A stretch of 64,000 nucleotides of DNA from contig CM049319.1 of NCBI GenBank assembly GCA_026874595.1, positions 40,713,973 to 40,777,972 on the forward strand. The letters run 5' to 3'. The translations under genes and the position numbers were made by a program. The notes beneath the pieces are model-generated. The model did no database searches. It was given only the letters and a program-made list of their open reading frames with translations, and had not been told where the DNA came from. This DNA is from Sipunculus nudus (lineage: Eukaryota; Annelida; Sipuncula; Golfingiida; Sipunculidae). Every line of letters starts with the position of its first letter. The stretch's first letter is position 1. This document shows positions 10,272-22,970 of this stretch, piece by piece.

Positions 10272-10515
10272 CTGATACCGATGCCCACCAATGTAACGGC
10301 CAAACAGTTGTTCAACCAAGAAGCGGCCGCCGCGCTAACGACAACCGGTCTTGACAGCAAGCTAGGTATAACAGCGACCACGTCTGACGACTACGCCCCT
10401 TTCCTACACGACTCGTTATTGTTGTACGCTACCTTGGTGTCGGAGGTCGGCGCCTCCTACCGATCAGGGGAACTGATGAGGCGCAACGCTGCCAACCGTG
10501 TCTTCTTATCAAAGA
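10272..10515 (+). CDS. Receptor guanylate cyclase exon: membrane-proximal part of the ligand-binding (ANF-receptor-type) ectodomain, partial
   Basis: This exon encodes about 81 residues, read from the CTG just after a CATAG acceptor. Its hallmark is a Tyr-Ala-Pro-Phe-Leu-His-Asp-Ser-Leu-Leu-Leu-Tyr-Ala segment, followed by a Gly-Glu-Leu-Met-Arg-Arg-Asn stretch and Asn-Arg-Val-Phe-Leu. Natriuretic-peptide receptors and other receptor guanylate cyclases have the same order: a helix with F-H-D-x-L-L-L-Y, then D-G-x-x-I-x-x-x-x-x-N-R-S-F. The Asn-Val-Thr near the start is a possible N-glycosylation site. The donor is read as A|GTTAGT at 10516 (phase 1). The next exon supplies AT to complete an Asn codon, and the alignment to the family then continues without a gap. 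The codon ATG at 10281 is internal, not a start. The acceptor phase is inferred, because no upstream exon is visible. The family call is strong; the exact paralogue and its ligand cannot be told. Confidence 0.8.
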
Positions 10516-10631
10516 GTTAGTCAAATCTCTTATATACTCTTTAATCATTAGAACTCTTTGTTGCCAAGAAACATGTGATAGAATAAAAAATAAAATTTTC
10601 AAAAAAGAGGAAACCGGGATGTTAAGGGAAC

Positions 10632-13158
10632 TAGAAACAGTAAAGGACTCACCGGGTATACCATTTAGAGTTCCTGGGTGACTCCTGACAGGAGAGGACT
10701 GGCCGGGTATACTGGTTGGAGTTCCTGGGTGACTCCTGACAGGACAAGACTGGTCAAGTTTACTGGTTGGAGTTCCCGGGTGACTCGTGACAGGAGAGTA
10801 CTGGCCTGTTATACTGGTTGGAGTTCCTGGGTGACTCCTGACAGGACAGGACTGGTCAAGTTTACTGGTTGGAGTTCCTGGGTGACTCATGACAGGAGAG
10901 TACTGGCCGGTTATACTGGTTGGAGTTCCTGGATGACTCCTGACAGGACAGGGCTGGGCAAGTTTACTGGATGGAGTTCCAGGGTGACACGTGACAGGAG
11001 AGTACTGCACGGTTATACTGGTTGGAGTTCCTGGGTGACTCCTGACAGGACAGAACTGGCCGGGTATACTGGTTAGAGTTCCAGGGTGACTCCTTACAGG
11101 ACAAACCTGGCTGGGTATTCTGTTTGGAGTTCTTGGTTGACTCATGACAGAAGAGAAGTGGCCGGTTGTACTGGTTGGAGTTCCTTGGGGACTGGTGACA
11201 GGAGAGGACTGACGGGTATACTGGTTGGAGTTCCTGGGTGACTCCTGACAGGACAGGACTGGTCAAGTTTACTGATTGGAGTTCCTTGGTGACTCCTGAC
11301 AAGACAGGACTGGCCGGGTATACTGGTTGGAGTTCCTTGGTGACTCCTGGCAGGACAGGACTGGCCGGGTATACTGGTTAGAGTTCCTTGGTGACTCGTG
11401 ACAGGACATACTGGCCGGGTATACTGGTTAGAGTTCCAGGGTGACTCCTGACAGGACAGGACTGGTCAAGTTTACTGGATGGAGTTCCTGGTTGACTCCT
11501 GGCAGAAGAGAACTGGCCGGTTGTACTGGTTGGAGTCCCTTGGGGACTGGTGACAGGAGAGTACTGGCCGGTTATACTGGTTTGAGTTCCTGGGTGACTC
11601 CTGACAGGACAAGACTGGTCAAGTTTACTGGTTGGAGTTCCTGGGTGACTCGTGACAGGAGAGTACTGGCCGGTTATACTGGTTGGAGTTCCTGGATGAC
11701 TCCTGACAGGACAGGACTGGTCAAGTTTACTGGTTGGAGTTCCAAGGTGACTCGTGACAGGAGAGTACCGGCCGGTTATACTGGTTGGATGTCCTGGATG
11801 ACTCCGGACAGGACAGGACTGATCAAGTTTACTGGATGGAGTTCCAGGTTGACACGTAACAGGAGAGTACTGGACGGTTATACTGGTTGGAGTTCCTGGG
11901 TGACTCCTGACAGGACAGGACTGGTCAAGTTTACTGGTTGGAGTTCCTGGGTGACTCCTGACAGGACAGGACTGGTCTAGTTTACTGGTTGAGTTCTTGG
12001 GTAACTCCTGACAGGACAGGACTGGTCAGGTTTACTGGTTGGAGTTCCAAGGTGACTCGTGACAGGAGAGAACTGGTCAAGTTTACTGGTTGGAGTTCCT
12101 GGGTGACTCGTGACAGGAGAGTACTGGCCGATTATACTGGTTGGAGTTCCTGAGTGATTCGTGACAGGACATTACTGGTCAAGTTTACTGGTTGGAGTTC
12201 CAAGGTGACTCGTGACAGGAGAGGACTGATCAAGTTTACTGGTTCGAGTTCCTGGATGACTCCTGACAAGACAGGACTGGTCAAGTTTACTGGTTGTAGT
12301 TCAAAGGTGACTCCTGACAGGAGAGTAAAGGTCCGTTATACTGGTTGAAGTTCCTGGGTAACTCCTGACAGGACAGGACTGGTCAAGTTTACTGGTAGGA
12401 GTTCCTGGGTGACTCGTGACAGGACAGGACTGGTCAAGTTTACTGGTAGGAGTTCCTGGGTGACTCCTGACAGGACAGGACTGGCCGGGTATCCTTGTTG
12501 GAGTTCCTGGGTGGCTCCTGACAGGACAGGACTGGTCAAGTTTACTGGTTGGAGTTCCTGGGTGACTCATGACAGGACAGGACTGGCCAATTTTACTGGT
12601 TGGAGTTACTGAGTGACTCGTGACAGGACAGGACTGGGCAAGTTTACTTGTTGGAGTTCCTGGGTTACTCCTGACAGGAGAGAACTGGCCGGGTATTCTG
12701 GTTGGAGTTTCTGCGTGACTCGTGACAGGACTGGGCAAGTTTACTTTTTGGAGTTCCTAGGTGACTCCTGACAGGAGGGAACTGGCCGGGTATACTGGTT
12801 GGAGTTCCTGAGTGACTCATGACAGGACTTGGCAAGTTTACTTGTTGGAGTTCCTGGGTTACTCCTTACAGGAGAGAACTGGCCGGGTACACTGGTTGGA
12901 GTTCCTCAGTGACTCATGACAGGACTGGGCAAGTTTACTTGTTGGAGTTCCTGGGTGACTCCTGACAGGAGAGAACTGGCCGGGTATACTGGTTGGAGTA
13001 CCTGAGTGACTCGTGACAGGACTCGGCAAGTTTACTTGTTGGAGTTCCTGGGTGACTCCTGACAGGAGAGAACTGGCCGGGTATACTCGTTGGAGTTCCT
13101 GGTTGACATGTATCAGGAAAGGACCTTCGGGGTGTAATGATTTGACTTCCTGGGTGCA
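10632..13158. repeat. 51-bp minisatellite, about 49 units, in the intron after the first visible exon
   Basis: The period is exactly 51 bp (GTGACTCCTGACAGG at 10678 and 10729). Units share GGAGTTCCTGGGTGACTC and a CTGACAGGA box. They fall into two main classes at the middle: GGCCGGGTATACTGG and GGTCAAGTTTACTGG. The classes often alternate, giving a 102-bp dimer in places. Because 51 is a multiple of 3, both strands show long open frames with a 17-residue repeat. I read these as by-products: they have no plausible gene context and the units vary freely at all codon positions. The array starts about 115 bp after the donor and ends about 260 bp before the next exon. Confidence 0.95.
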
Positions 13159-13421
13159 AATTGTTGTTGTAACGCATGAGCTAAACTACTTATCCGCCAT
13201 TCTACCACCCTATGGTAACGTACCCGGCCCCATATATATCTTATATAAGATAACTCTTATCTCGATATCATGTTTTATTATTAATCTACTTTTATTCAGA
13301 TAAATGAACAAATTCTCTTACATTTCCCCTCCTGTAAAGGTCGTCAGGGTGTCTCCTGATGGAAGATAAGTCCACTGCCGTAAGAACATGTTTGTGCATG
13401 TTCCCATAATAATTATTACAG

Positions 13422-13561
13422 ATTCAGCGACGTCTGAAGTGGTCATGAATGAGAACTCGGATCGAGAACCCATCTTCTACCTTTACAACATGCAGGAGAG
13501 CGGCCACTTCAAACCGGCTTACTCTTTTGGCTACATTGTCAATGGGACAAAGGTGGACAAG
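13422..13561 (+). CDS. Receptor guanylate cyclase exon: last beta-rich part of the ectodomain
   Basis: The exon follows an ATTATTACAG acceptor and ends in a strong AAG|GTAAGA donor (phase 0). Joined to the previous exon it reads Asn-Ser-Ala-Thr-Ser-Glu-Val-Val-Met-Asn-Glu-Asn-Ser-Asp-Arg-Glu-Pro, then an Ile-Phe-Tyr-Leu-Tyr-Asn-Met stretch and a Gly-His-Phe-Lys-Pro segment. This matches the end of the ANF-receptor domain, where family members show a G-x-(V/L)-x-(I/M)-(D/N)-x-x-G-D-R-E pattern followed by a D-F-x-L-type strand. A possible N-glycosylation site (Asn-Gly-Thr) lies near the exon end. It joins in phase to the exon at 24427, across an intron of about 10.9 kb that is mostly a 35-bp minisatellite. 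An apparent ORF starting upstream at 13388 is intronic sequence read through the acceptor. Confidence 0.85.
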
Positions 13562-13799
13562 GTAAGACACTTTACGGCCTGGCTTATTAGGAACCGCTAG
13601 TTATAAGACTTATGTTGGTATCCTGTGTTCAAGGTTACTTACCAATATTTCTTAACCACTGATTACTCAACTCAATCAGCTCACAACAGCAGCATTTTAT
13701 AATTGGAAATCTACAGGTATTCTTTTACAGTTTTTTATCAGCATGATTAGCAACATGTTTTCTTTATAAATTGGTCAAGTAGTTAATCATGAAAGTATC

Positions 13800-16700
13800 C
13801 ATTATCCTGTAGTAGTTTACATCGTTAGTTTAGGCATCCTCCGGTAATAGTTAACAGGGTTAGTGTAGGCATCCTCTAGTAGTAGTTAACATGGTTAGTG
13901 TAGGCATCCTCTAGTAGTAGTTAACATGGTTAGTGTAGGCATCCTCTAGTAGTAGTTAACATGGTTAGTGTAGACATCCTCTAGTAGTAGTGAACATGGT
14001 TAGTGTAGGCATCCTCTAGTAGTAGTTAACATGGTTAGTGTAGGCATCCTCTAGTAGTAGTTAACATGGTTAGTGTAGGCATCCTCCGGTAATAGTTTAC
14101 ATGGTAAGTGTAGGCATTCTCCTGTAGTAATTTACATGATCAGTGTAGGCATCCTCTTGTAGTAGTTAACATGGTCAGTGTAGGCATCCTCCGGTAATAG
14201 TTAACATGGTAAGTGTAGGCATCCTCTAGTAGTAGTTAACATGGTTAGTGTAGGCATCCTCCGGTAATAGTTAACAGGGTTAGTGTAGGCATCCTCTAGT
14301 AGTAGTTAACATGGTTAGTTTAGGCATCCTCCGGTAATAGTTAACAGGGTTAGTGTAGGCATCCTCCTGTAGTAGGTTTTCATGGTTAGTTTAGGCATCC
14401 TCTTGTAGTAGTAAACATGGTTAGTGTAGGCATCCTCCGGTAATAGTTAACATGGTTAGTGTAGGCATCCTCTAGTAGTAGTTAACATGGTTAGTGTAGG
14501 CATCCTCCGGTAATAGTTAACAGGGTTAGTGTAGGCATCCTCTAGTAGTAGTTAACATGGTTAGTTTAGGCATCCTCCGGTAATAGTTAACAGGGTTAGT
14601 GTAGGCATCCTCCTGTAGTAGGTTTTCATGGTAAGTTTAGGCATCCTCTTGTAGTAGTTAACATGGTTAGTGTAGGCATCCTCCGGTAATAGTTAACATG
14701 GTTAGTGTAGGCATCCTCTAGTAGTAGTTAACATGGTTAGTGTAGGCATCCTCCGGTAATAGTTAACAGGGTTAGTGTAGGCATCCTCTAGTAGTAGTTA
14801 ACATGGTTAGTTTAGGCATCCTCCGGTAATAGTTAACAGGGTTAGTGTAGGCATCCTCCTGTAGTAGGTTTTCATGGTTAGTTTAGGCATCCTCTTGTAG
14901 TAGTTAACATGGTTAGTGTAGGCATCCTCCGGTAATAATTAACATGGTTTGTGTAGGCATCCTCTAGTAGTAGTTAACATGGTTAGTGTAGGCATCCTCC
15001 GGTAATAGTCAACAGGGATAGTGTAGGCATCCTCTAGTAATAGTTAACATGGTTAGTGTAGGCATCCTCCGGTAATAGTTAACAGGGTTAGTGTAGGCAT
15101 CCTCTAGTAGTAGTTAACATGGTTAGTGTAGGCATCCTCCGGTAATAGTTAACAGGGTTAGTGTAGGCATCCTCTAGTAGTAGTTAACGTGGTTAGTGTA
15201 GGCATCCTCCGGTAATAGTTAACAGGGTTAGTGTAGGCATCCTCTAGTAGTAGTTAACGTGGTTAGTGTAGGCATCCTCCGGTAATAGTTAACAGGGTTA
15301 GTGTAGGCATCCTCTAGTAGTAGTTAACATGGTTAGTGTAGGCATCCTCCGGTAATAGTTAACAGGGTGAGTGTAGGCATCCTCTAGTAGTAGTTAACAT
15401 GGTTAGTGTAGGCATCCTCTAGTAGTAGTTAACATGGTAAGTGTAGGCATCCTCCGGTAATAGTTGACAGGGTTAGTGTAGGCATCCTCTAGTAGTAGTT
15501 AACATGGTTAGTGTAGGCATCCTCCGGTAATAGTTAACAGGGTTAGTGTAGGCATCCTCTAGTAGTAGTTAACATGGTTAGTGTAGGCATCCTCTAGTAG
15601 TAGTTAACATGGTTAGTGTAGGCATCCTCCGGTAATAGTTAACAGGGTTAGTGTAGGCATCTTCTAGTAGTAGTTAACATGGTTAGTGTAGGCATCCTCC
15701 GGTAATAGTTAACAGGGTTAGTGTGGATATCCTCTAGTAGTAGTTAAGATGGTTAGTGTAGGCATCCTCCGGTAATAGTTAACAGGATTAGTGTAGGCAT
15801 CCTCTAGTAGTAGTTAACATGGTTAGTGTAGGCATCCTCTAGTAGTAGTTAACATGGTTAGTGTAGGCATCCTCCGGTAATAGTTAACAGGGTTAGTGTA
15901 GGCATCCTCTAGTAGTAATTAACATGGTTAGTGTAGGCATCCTCCGGTAATAGTTAACAGGGATAGTGTAGGCATCCTCTAGTAGTAGTTAACATGGTTA
16001 GTTTAGGCATCCTCCGGTAATAGTTAACAGGGTTAGTGTAGGCATCCTCCTGTAGTAGGTTTTCATGGTTAGTTTAGGCATCCTCTTGTAGTAGTAAACA
16101 TGGTTAGTGTAGGCATCCTCCGGTAATAGTTAACAGGGTTAGTGTAGGCATCCTCCGGTAATAGTTAACAGGGTTAGTGTAGGCATCCTCTAGTAGTAGT
16201 TAACAGGGTTAGTGTAGGCATCCTCCGGTAATAGTTAACATGGTTAGTGTAGGCATCCTCTAGTAGTAGTTAACATGGTTAGTTCTAGGCATCCTCCGGT
16301 AATAGTTAACAGGGTTAGTGTAGGCATCCTCTAGTAGTAGTTAACATGCTTAGTGTAGGCATCCTCCGGTAATAGTTAACAGGGTTAGTGTAGGCATCCT
16401 CTAGTAGTAGTTAACATGGTTAGTGTAGGCATCCTCTAGTAGTAGTTAACATGGTTAGTGAAGGCATCCTCTAGTAGTAGTTAACATGGTTAGTGTAGGC
16501 ATCCTGTGGTAATAGTTAACAGGGTTAGTGTAGGCATCCTCTAGTAGTAGTTAACATGGTTAGTTCTAGGCATCCTCCGGTAATAGTTAACATGGTTAGT
16601 GTAGGCATCCTCTAGTAGTAGTTAACATGGTTAGTGTAGGCATCCTCCGGTAATAGTTAACAGGGTTAGTGTAGGCATCATCTAGTAGTAGTTAACATGG

Positions 16701-19700
16701 TTAGTGTAGGCATCCTCCGGTAATAGTTAAAATGGTTTGTGTAGGGATCCTCCTGTAGTAGGTTTTCATGGTTAGTTTAGGCATCCTCTTGTAGTAGTAA
16801 ACATGGTTAGTGTAGGCATCCTCCGGTAATAGTTAACATGGTTAGTGTAGGCATCCTCTAGTAGTAGTAAACATGGTTAGTGTAGGCATCCTCAGGTAAT
16901 AGTTAACATGGTTAGTGTAGGCATCCTCTAGTAGTAGTAAACATGGTTACTGTAGGCATCCTCCGGTAATAGTTAACATGGTTAGTGTAGGCATCCTCTA
17001 GTAGTAGTTAACATGGTTAGTGTAGACATCCTCCGGTAATAGTTAACAGGGTTAGTGTAGGCATCCTCTAGTAGTAGTTAACATGCTTAGTGTAGGCATC
17101 CTCCGGTAATAGTTAACATGGTTAGTGTAGGCATCCTCTAGTAGTAGTTAACATGGTTAGTGTAGGCATCCTCCGGTAATAGTTAACAGGGTAAGTGTAG
17201 CCATCCTCTAGTAGTAGTTAACATGGTTAGTGTAGGCAACCTCCGGTAATAGTTAACAGGGTTAGTGTAGGCATCCTCTAGTAGTAGTAAACATGGTTAG
17301 TGTAGGCATCCTCCGGTAATAGTTAACATGGTTAGTGTAGGCATCCTCTAGTAGTAGTTACCATGGTTAGTGTAGGCATCCTCCGGTAATAGTTAACATG
17401 GTTAGTGTAGGCATCATCTAGTAGTAGTTAACATGGTTAGTGTAGGCATCCTCCGGTAATAGTTAACATGGTTAGTGTAGGCATCCTCCGGTAATAGTTA
17501 ACATGGTTAGTGTAGGCATCCTCTAGTAGTAGTAAACATGGTTAATGTAGGCATCCTCCGGTAATTGTTAACATGGTTAGTGTAGGCATCCTCTAGTAGT
17601 AGTTAACATGGTTAGTGTAGGCATCCTCCGGTAATAGTTAACAGGGTTAGTGTAGGCATCCTCTAGTAGTAGTTAACATGCTTAGTGTAGGCATCCTCCG
17701 GTAATAGTTAACAGGGTTAGTGTAGGCATCCTCTAGTAGTAGTTAACATGGTTAGTGTAGGCATCCTCTAGTAGTAGTTAACATGGTTAGTGTAGGCATC
17801 CTCCGGTAATAGTTAACAGGGTTAGTGTAGGCATCCTCTAGTAGTAGTTAACAGGGTTAGTGTAGGCATCCTCCGGTAATAGTTAACAGGGTTAGTGTGG
17901 ATATCCTCTAGTAGTAGTTAAGATGGTTAGTGTAGGCATCCTCCGGTAATAGTTAACAGGGTTAGTGTAGGCATCCTCTAGTAGTAGTTAACATGGTTAG
18001 TGTAGGCATCCTCCGGTAATAGTTAACAGGGTTAGTGTAGGCATCCTCTAGTAGTAGTTAACATTGTTAGTTTAGGCATCCTCCGGTAATAGTTAACAGG
18101 GTTAGTGTAGGCATCCTCTAGTTGTAGTTAACATGGTTAGTGTAGGCATCCTCTAGTAGTAGTTAACATGGTTAGTTTAGGCATCCTCCGGTAATAGTTT
18201 ACAGGGTTAGTGTAGGCATCCTCTAGTAGTGGTTAACATGGTTTGTGTAGGCATCCTCCTGTAGTAGGTTTTCATGGTTAGTTTAGGCATACTCTTGTAG
18301 TAATAAACATGGTTAGTGTAGGCATCCTCCGGTAATAGTTAACATGGTTAGTGTAGGCATCCTCTAGTAGTAGTTATCATGGTTAGTGTAGGCATCCTCC
18401 GGTAATAGTTAACAGGGTTAGTGTAGGCATCCTCTAGTAGTAGTTAACATGGTTAGTGTAGGCATCCTCCGGTAATAGTTAACAGGGTTAGTGTAGGCAT
18501 CCTCTAGTAGTAGTTAACATGGTTAGTTTAGGCATCCTCCGGTAATAGTTAACATGGTTAGTGTAGGCATCCTCTAGTAGTAGTTAACATGGTTAGTGTA
18601 GGCATCCTCCGGTAATAGTTAACAGGGTTAGTGTAGGCATCCTCTAGTAGTAGTTAACATGGTTAGTGTAGGCATCCTCCGGTAATAGTTAACAGGGTTA
18701 GTGTAGGCATCCTCTAGTAGTAGTTAACATGGTTAGTTTAGGCATCCTCCGGTAATAGTTAACAGGGTTAGTGTAGGCATCCTCTAGTTGTAGTTAACAT
18801 GGTTAGTGTAGGCATCCTCTAGTAGTAGTTAACATGGTTAGTTTAGGCATCCTCTTGTAGTAGTAAACATGGTTAGTTTAGGCATCCTCCGGTAATAGTT
18901 AACAGGGTTAGTGTAGGCATCCTGTAGTAGTAGTTAACATGGTTAGTTTAGGCATCCTCCGGTAATAGTTAACATGGTTAGTGTAGGCATCCTCTAGTAG
19001 TAGTTAACATGGTTAGTGTAGGCATCCTCCGGTAATAGTTAACAGGGTTAGTGTAGGCATCTTCTAGTAGTAGTTAACATGGTTAGTGTAGGCATCCTCC
19101 TGTAATAGTTAACAGGGTTAGTGTAGGCATCCTCTTGTAGTAGTTAACATGGTTAGTTTAGGCATCCTCTTGTAGTAGTAAACATGGTTAGTTTAGGCAT
19201 CCTCCGGTAATAGTTAACAGGGTTAGTGTAGGCATCCTGTAGTAGTAGTCAACATGGTTAGTGTAGGCATCCTCTAGTAGTAGTTAACATGGTTAGTGTA
19301 GGCATCCTCTGGTAATAGTTTACATGGTAAGTGTAGGCATTCGCCTGTAGTAATTTACATGATTAGTGTAGGCATCCTCTTGTGGTAGAAAACATGGTAA
19401 GTGTAGGCATCCTCTAGTAGTAGTTAACATGGTTAGTGTAGGCATCCTCAAGTAGTAGTTAACATGGTTAGTGTAGGCATCCTCCGGTAATAGTTAACAG
19501 GGTTAGTGTAGGCATCCTCTAGTAGTAGTTAACATGGTTAGTGTAGGCATCCTCTAGTAGTAGTTAACATGGTTAGTGTAGGCATCCTCCGGTAATAGTT
19601 AACATGGTTAGTGTAGGCATCCTCTAGTAGTAGTTAACATGGTTAGTGTAGGCATCCTCCGGTAATAGTTAACAGGGTTAGTGTAGGCATCCTCTAGTAG

Positions 19701-22447
19701 TAGTTAACATGGTTAATTTAGGCATCCTCCGGTAATAGTTAACAGGGTTAGTGTAGGCATCCTCTAGTAGTAGTTAACATGGTTAGTGTAGGCATCCTCT
19801 AGTAGTAGTTAACATGGTTAGTGTAGGCATCCTCCGGTAATAGTTTACATGGTAAGTGTAGGCATTCTCCTGAAGTAATTTTCATGATCAGTGTAGGCAT
19901 CCTCTTGTAGTAGAAAACATGGTGAGTTTAGGCATCCTCCGGTAATAGTTAACAGGGTTAGTGTAGGCATCCTCTAGTAGTAGTTAACATGGTTAGTGTA
20001 GGCAGGCTCCGGTTATAGTTAACAGGGTTAGTGTAGGCATCCTCTAGTAGTAGTTTTACATGGTTAGTTTAGGCATCCTCTAGTAGTAGTTAACATGGTT
20101 AGTGTAGGCATCCTCCGGTAAACGTTAACAGGGTTAGTGTAGGCATTCTCTAGTAGTAGTTAACATGGTTAGTGTAGGCATCCTCTAGTAGTAGTTAACA
20201 TGGTTAGTGTAGGCATCCTCCGGTAATAGTTTACATGGTTAGTGTAGGCATCCTCCGGTAATAGTTTACATGATCAGTGTAGGCATCCTCTTGTAGTAGA
20301 AAATATGGTTAGTTTAGGCATCCTCCGGTAATAGTTAACAGGGTTAGTGTAGGCATCCTCTAGTAGTAGTTAACATGGTTAGTGTAGGCATCCTCCGGTA
20401 ATATTTAACAAGGTTAGTGTAGGCATCCTCTAGTAGTAGTTTTACATGGTTAGTTTAGGCATCCTCTAGTAGTAGTTAACATGGTTAGTGTAGGCATCCT
20501 CTAGTAGAAGTTAACAGGGTTAGTGTAGGCATCCTCTAGTAGTAGATTACATGGTTAATGTAGGCATCCTCTAGTAGTAGTTAACATGGTTAGTGTAGGC
20601 ATCCTCCGGTAATAGTTAACAGGGTTAGTGTAGGCATCCTCTAGTAGTAGTTAACATGGTTAGTGTAGGCATCCTCTAGTAGTAGTTAACATGGTTAGTG
20701 TAGGCATCCTCCGGTAATAGTTTACATGGTAAGTGTAGGCATTCTCCTGTAGTAATTTACATGATCAGTGTAGGCATCCTCTTGTAGTATAAAACATGGT
20801 GAGTTTAGGCATCCTCCGGTAATAGTTAACAGGGTTAGTGTAGGCATCCTCTAGTAGTAGTTAACATGGTAAGTGTAGGCAGGCTCCGGTAATAGTTAAC
20901 AGGGTTAGTGTAGGCATCCTCTAGTAGTAGTTTCACATGATTAGTTTAGGCATCCTCTAGTAGTAGTTAACATGGTTAGTGTAGGCATCCTCCGGTAAAC
21001 GTTAACAGGGTTAGTGTAGGCATCCTCTAGTAGTAGTTAACATGGTTAGTGTAGGCAGCCTCTAATAGTAGTTAACATGGTTAGTGTAGGCATCCTCCGG
21101 TAATAGTTTACATGGTTAGTGTAGGCATCCTCCGGTAATAGTTTACATGATCAGTGTAGGCATCCTCTTGTAGTAGAAAACATGGTTAGTTTAGGCATCC
21201 TCCGGTAATAGTTAACAGGGTTAGTGTAGGCATCCTTTAGTAGTAGTTAACATGGTTAGTGTAGGCATCCTCCGGTAATATTTAACAAGGTTAGTGTAGG
21301 CATCCTCTAGTAGTAGTTTTACATGGTTAGTTTAGGCATCCTCTAGTAGTAGTTAACATGGTTAGTGTAGGCATCCTCTAGTAGAAGTTAACATGGTTAG
21401 TGTAGGCATCCTCTAGTAGTAGATTACATGGTTAATGTAGGCATCCTCTAGTAGTAGTTAACATGGTTAGTGTAGGCATCCTCCGGTAATAGTTTACATG
21501 ATAAGTGTAGGCATTCTCCTGTAGTAATTTACATGATCAGTGTATGCATCCTCTTGTAGTAGAAAACATGGTTAGTTTAGGCATCCTTCGGTAATAGTTA
21601 ACAGGGTTAGTGTAGGCATCCTCTAGTAGTAGTTAACATGGTTAGTGTAGGCATCCTCCGGTAATAGTTAACAGGGTTAGTGTAGGCATCCTCTTGTAGT
21701 AGTTAACGTGGTTAGTTTATGCATCCTCCGGTAATAGTTAACAGGGTTAGTGTAGGCGTCCTCTAGTAGTAGTTAACGTGGTTAGTGTAGGCATCCTCTA
21801 GTAGTAGTTAACATGGTTAGTGTAGGCATCCTCCGGTAATAGTTTACATGGTAAGTGTAGGCATTCTCCTGTAGTAATTTACATGATCAGTGTAGACATC
21901 CTCTTGTAGTAGAAAACATGGTTAGTTTAGGCATCCTCCGGTAATAGTTAACATGGTTAGTGTAGGCATCCTCTAGAAGTAGTTAACATGGTTAGTGTAG
22001 GCATCCTCTAGTAGTAGTTAACATGGTTAGTGTAGGCATCCTCCTGTAGTAGTTTTACATGGTTAGTGTAGGCATCCTCTAGTAGAAGTTAACATGGTTA
22101 GTTTAGGCATCCTCTAGTAGTAGTTAACATGGTTAGTCTATGCATCCTCTAGTAGTAGTTAACATGGTTAGTGTAGGCATCCTCCTGTAGTAATTTACAT
22201 GATCGGTGTAGGCATCCTCTTGTAGTAGTTAAAATGGTTAGTGTAGACATTCTCCTGTAGTAATTTACATGATCAGTGTAGGCATCCACTTGTAGTAGTT
22301 AACATGGTTAGTGTAGGCATCCTCCTGTAGTAGTAAAAATGGTTAGTGTAGGCATCCTCCTGCAGTAGTAAACACGGTAACTGTCGTTAACAGGGGTAGT
22401 GTAGGCATGCTCTTGTTGTAGAAAACATGGTTTGTGTAGGCATCCTC
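13800..22447. repeat. 35-bp minisatellite, about 247 units, in the intron after the second visible exon
   Basis: Units have the form TAGGCATCCTC, a variable box, GTTAAC, then ATGGTTAGTG or AGGGTTAGTG. Two main types alternate over long stretches: CTAGTAGTAGTTAACATGG and CCGGTAATAGTTAACAGGG. This gives a 70-bp dimer. Rarer types (CTGTAGTAGGTTTTCATGG, CTTGTAGTAGTAAACATGG, CTCCTGTAGTAATTTACATG) recur as sets and mark higher-order blocks, for example a set near 14368, 14614 and 14859. A few one-base insertions (TAGTTCTAGG near 16283) are present. There are no unique spacers, so this is not a CRISPR array. Confidence 0.95.
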
Positions 22448-22970
22448 AGAGTTGTATTGGTTAAGTACAGCCATTTCTTTAAAACTGTCATTGACATGTA
22501 TATATTGACTCAGCATAGCTTTCAAAGCAGTTTGTCAAAACCGCTCACCGTTGTAAATTACAGGAGATTCGTGTAGGCTAGCACCCATACAGAAAAATCA
22601 GCCTTGTGAGAAAATGTTGCAGGAAAGTTCCCGGAAATTACCATGTAAATTAGTGTAGCGGGAACATTCCGACAGTAATAATGAGGCCTGAATTAGCTTT
22701 TTGATTGGACGATGGAATACCTGGCAGGGGCTACTGATTCATTGCGGAACGTTCCCGGAACATTCCCACAACGTTCCATAACGTTGTACGATACCCCAAC
22801 GTACCCCACAGAAATGCATCGGGAACGTTCCCGGTATGTTTCTGCAATGTGCACACAGGAATGCTGGCATGCATTCTTGTTAAGTTCCCGCAACGTTGTA
22901 TACCAGCTTGTGCAAACGTTATAGTTGGTTGGTACGTTGTATACAGGCTAGTAGGAACGTTTAAGCTAAA
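22448..22970. other. Intron segment with a cluster of GGAACGTTCC-type palindromes
   Basis: GGAACATTCC at about 22661, GGAACGTTCC at about 22746, a second GGAACATTCC directly after it, and GGGAACGTTCCC at 22821-22832, with further AACGTT words to about 22960. There is no coding signal. The short frames here are by-products. Confidence 0.45.

Noticed and set aside
10281-10520. Complete 79-codon gene starting at ATG 10281
   Set aside because: The sequence is an internal piece of a receptor ectodomain. The stop is past a GTTAGT donor, and the next exon continues the family alignment in phase.
10429-12738. Long repeat-protein ORFs on both strands
   Set aside because: They come from the 51-bp period being divisible by three. 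One of them overlaps a real exon on the opposite strand. There is no start context, domain or partner exon.
13388-13600. Start of a protein at 13388
   Set aside because: The upstream part is intron. An ATTATTACAG acceptor and family similarity start at 13422, and similarity ends at a GTAAGA donor at 13562.
13800-22447. CRISPR array
   Set aside because: The repeats are contiguous 35-bp units without unique spacers, in a eukaryotic intron.
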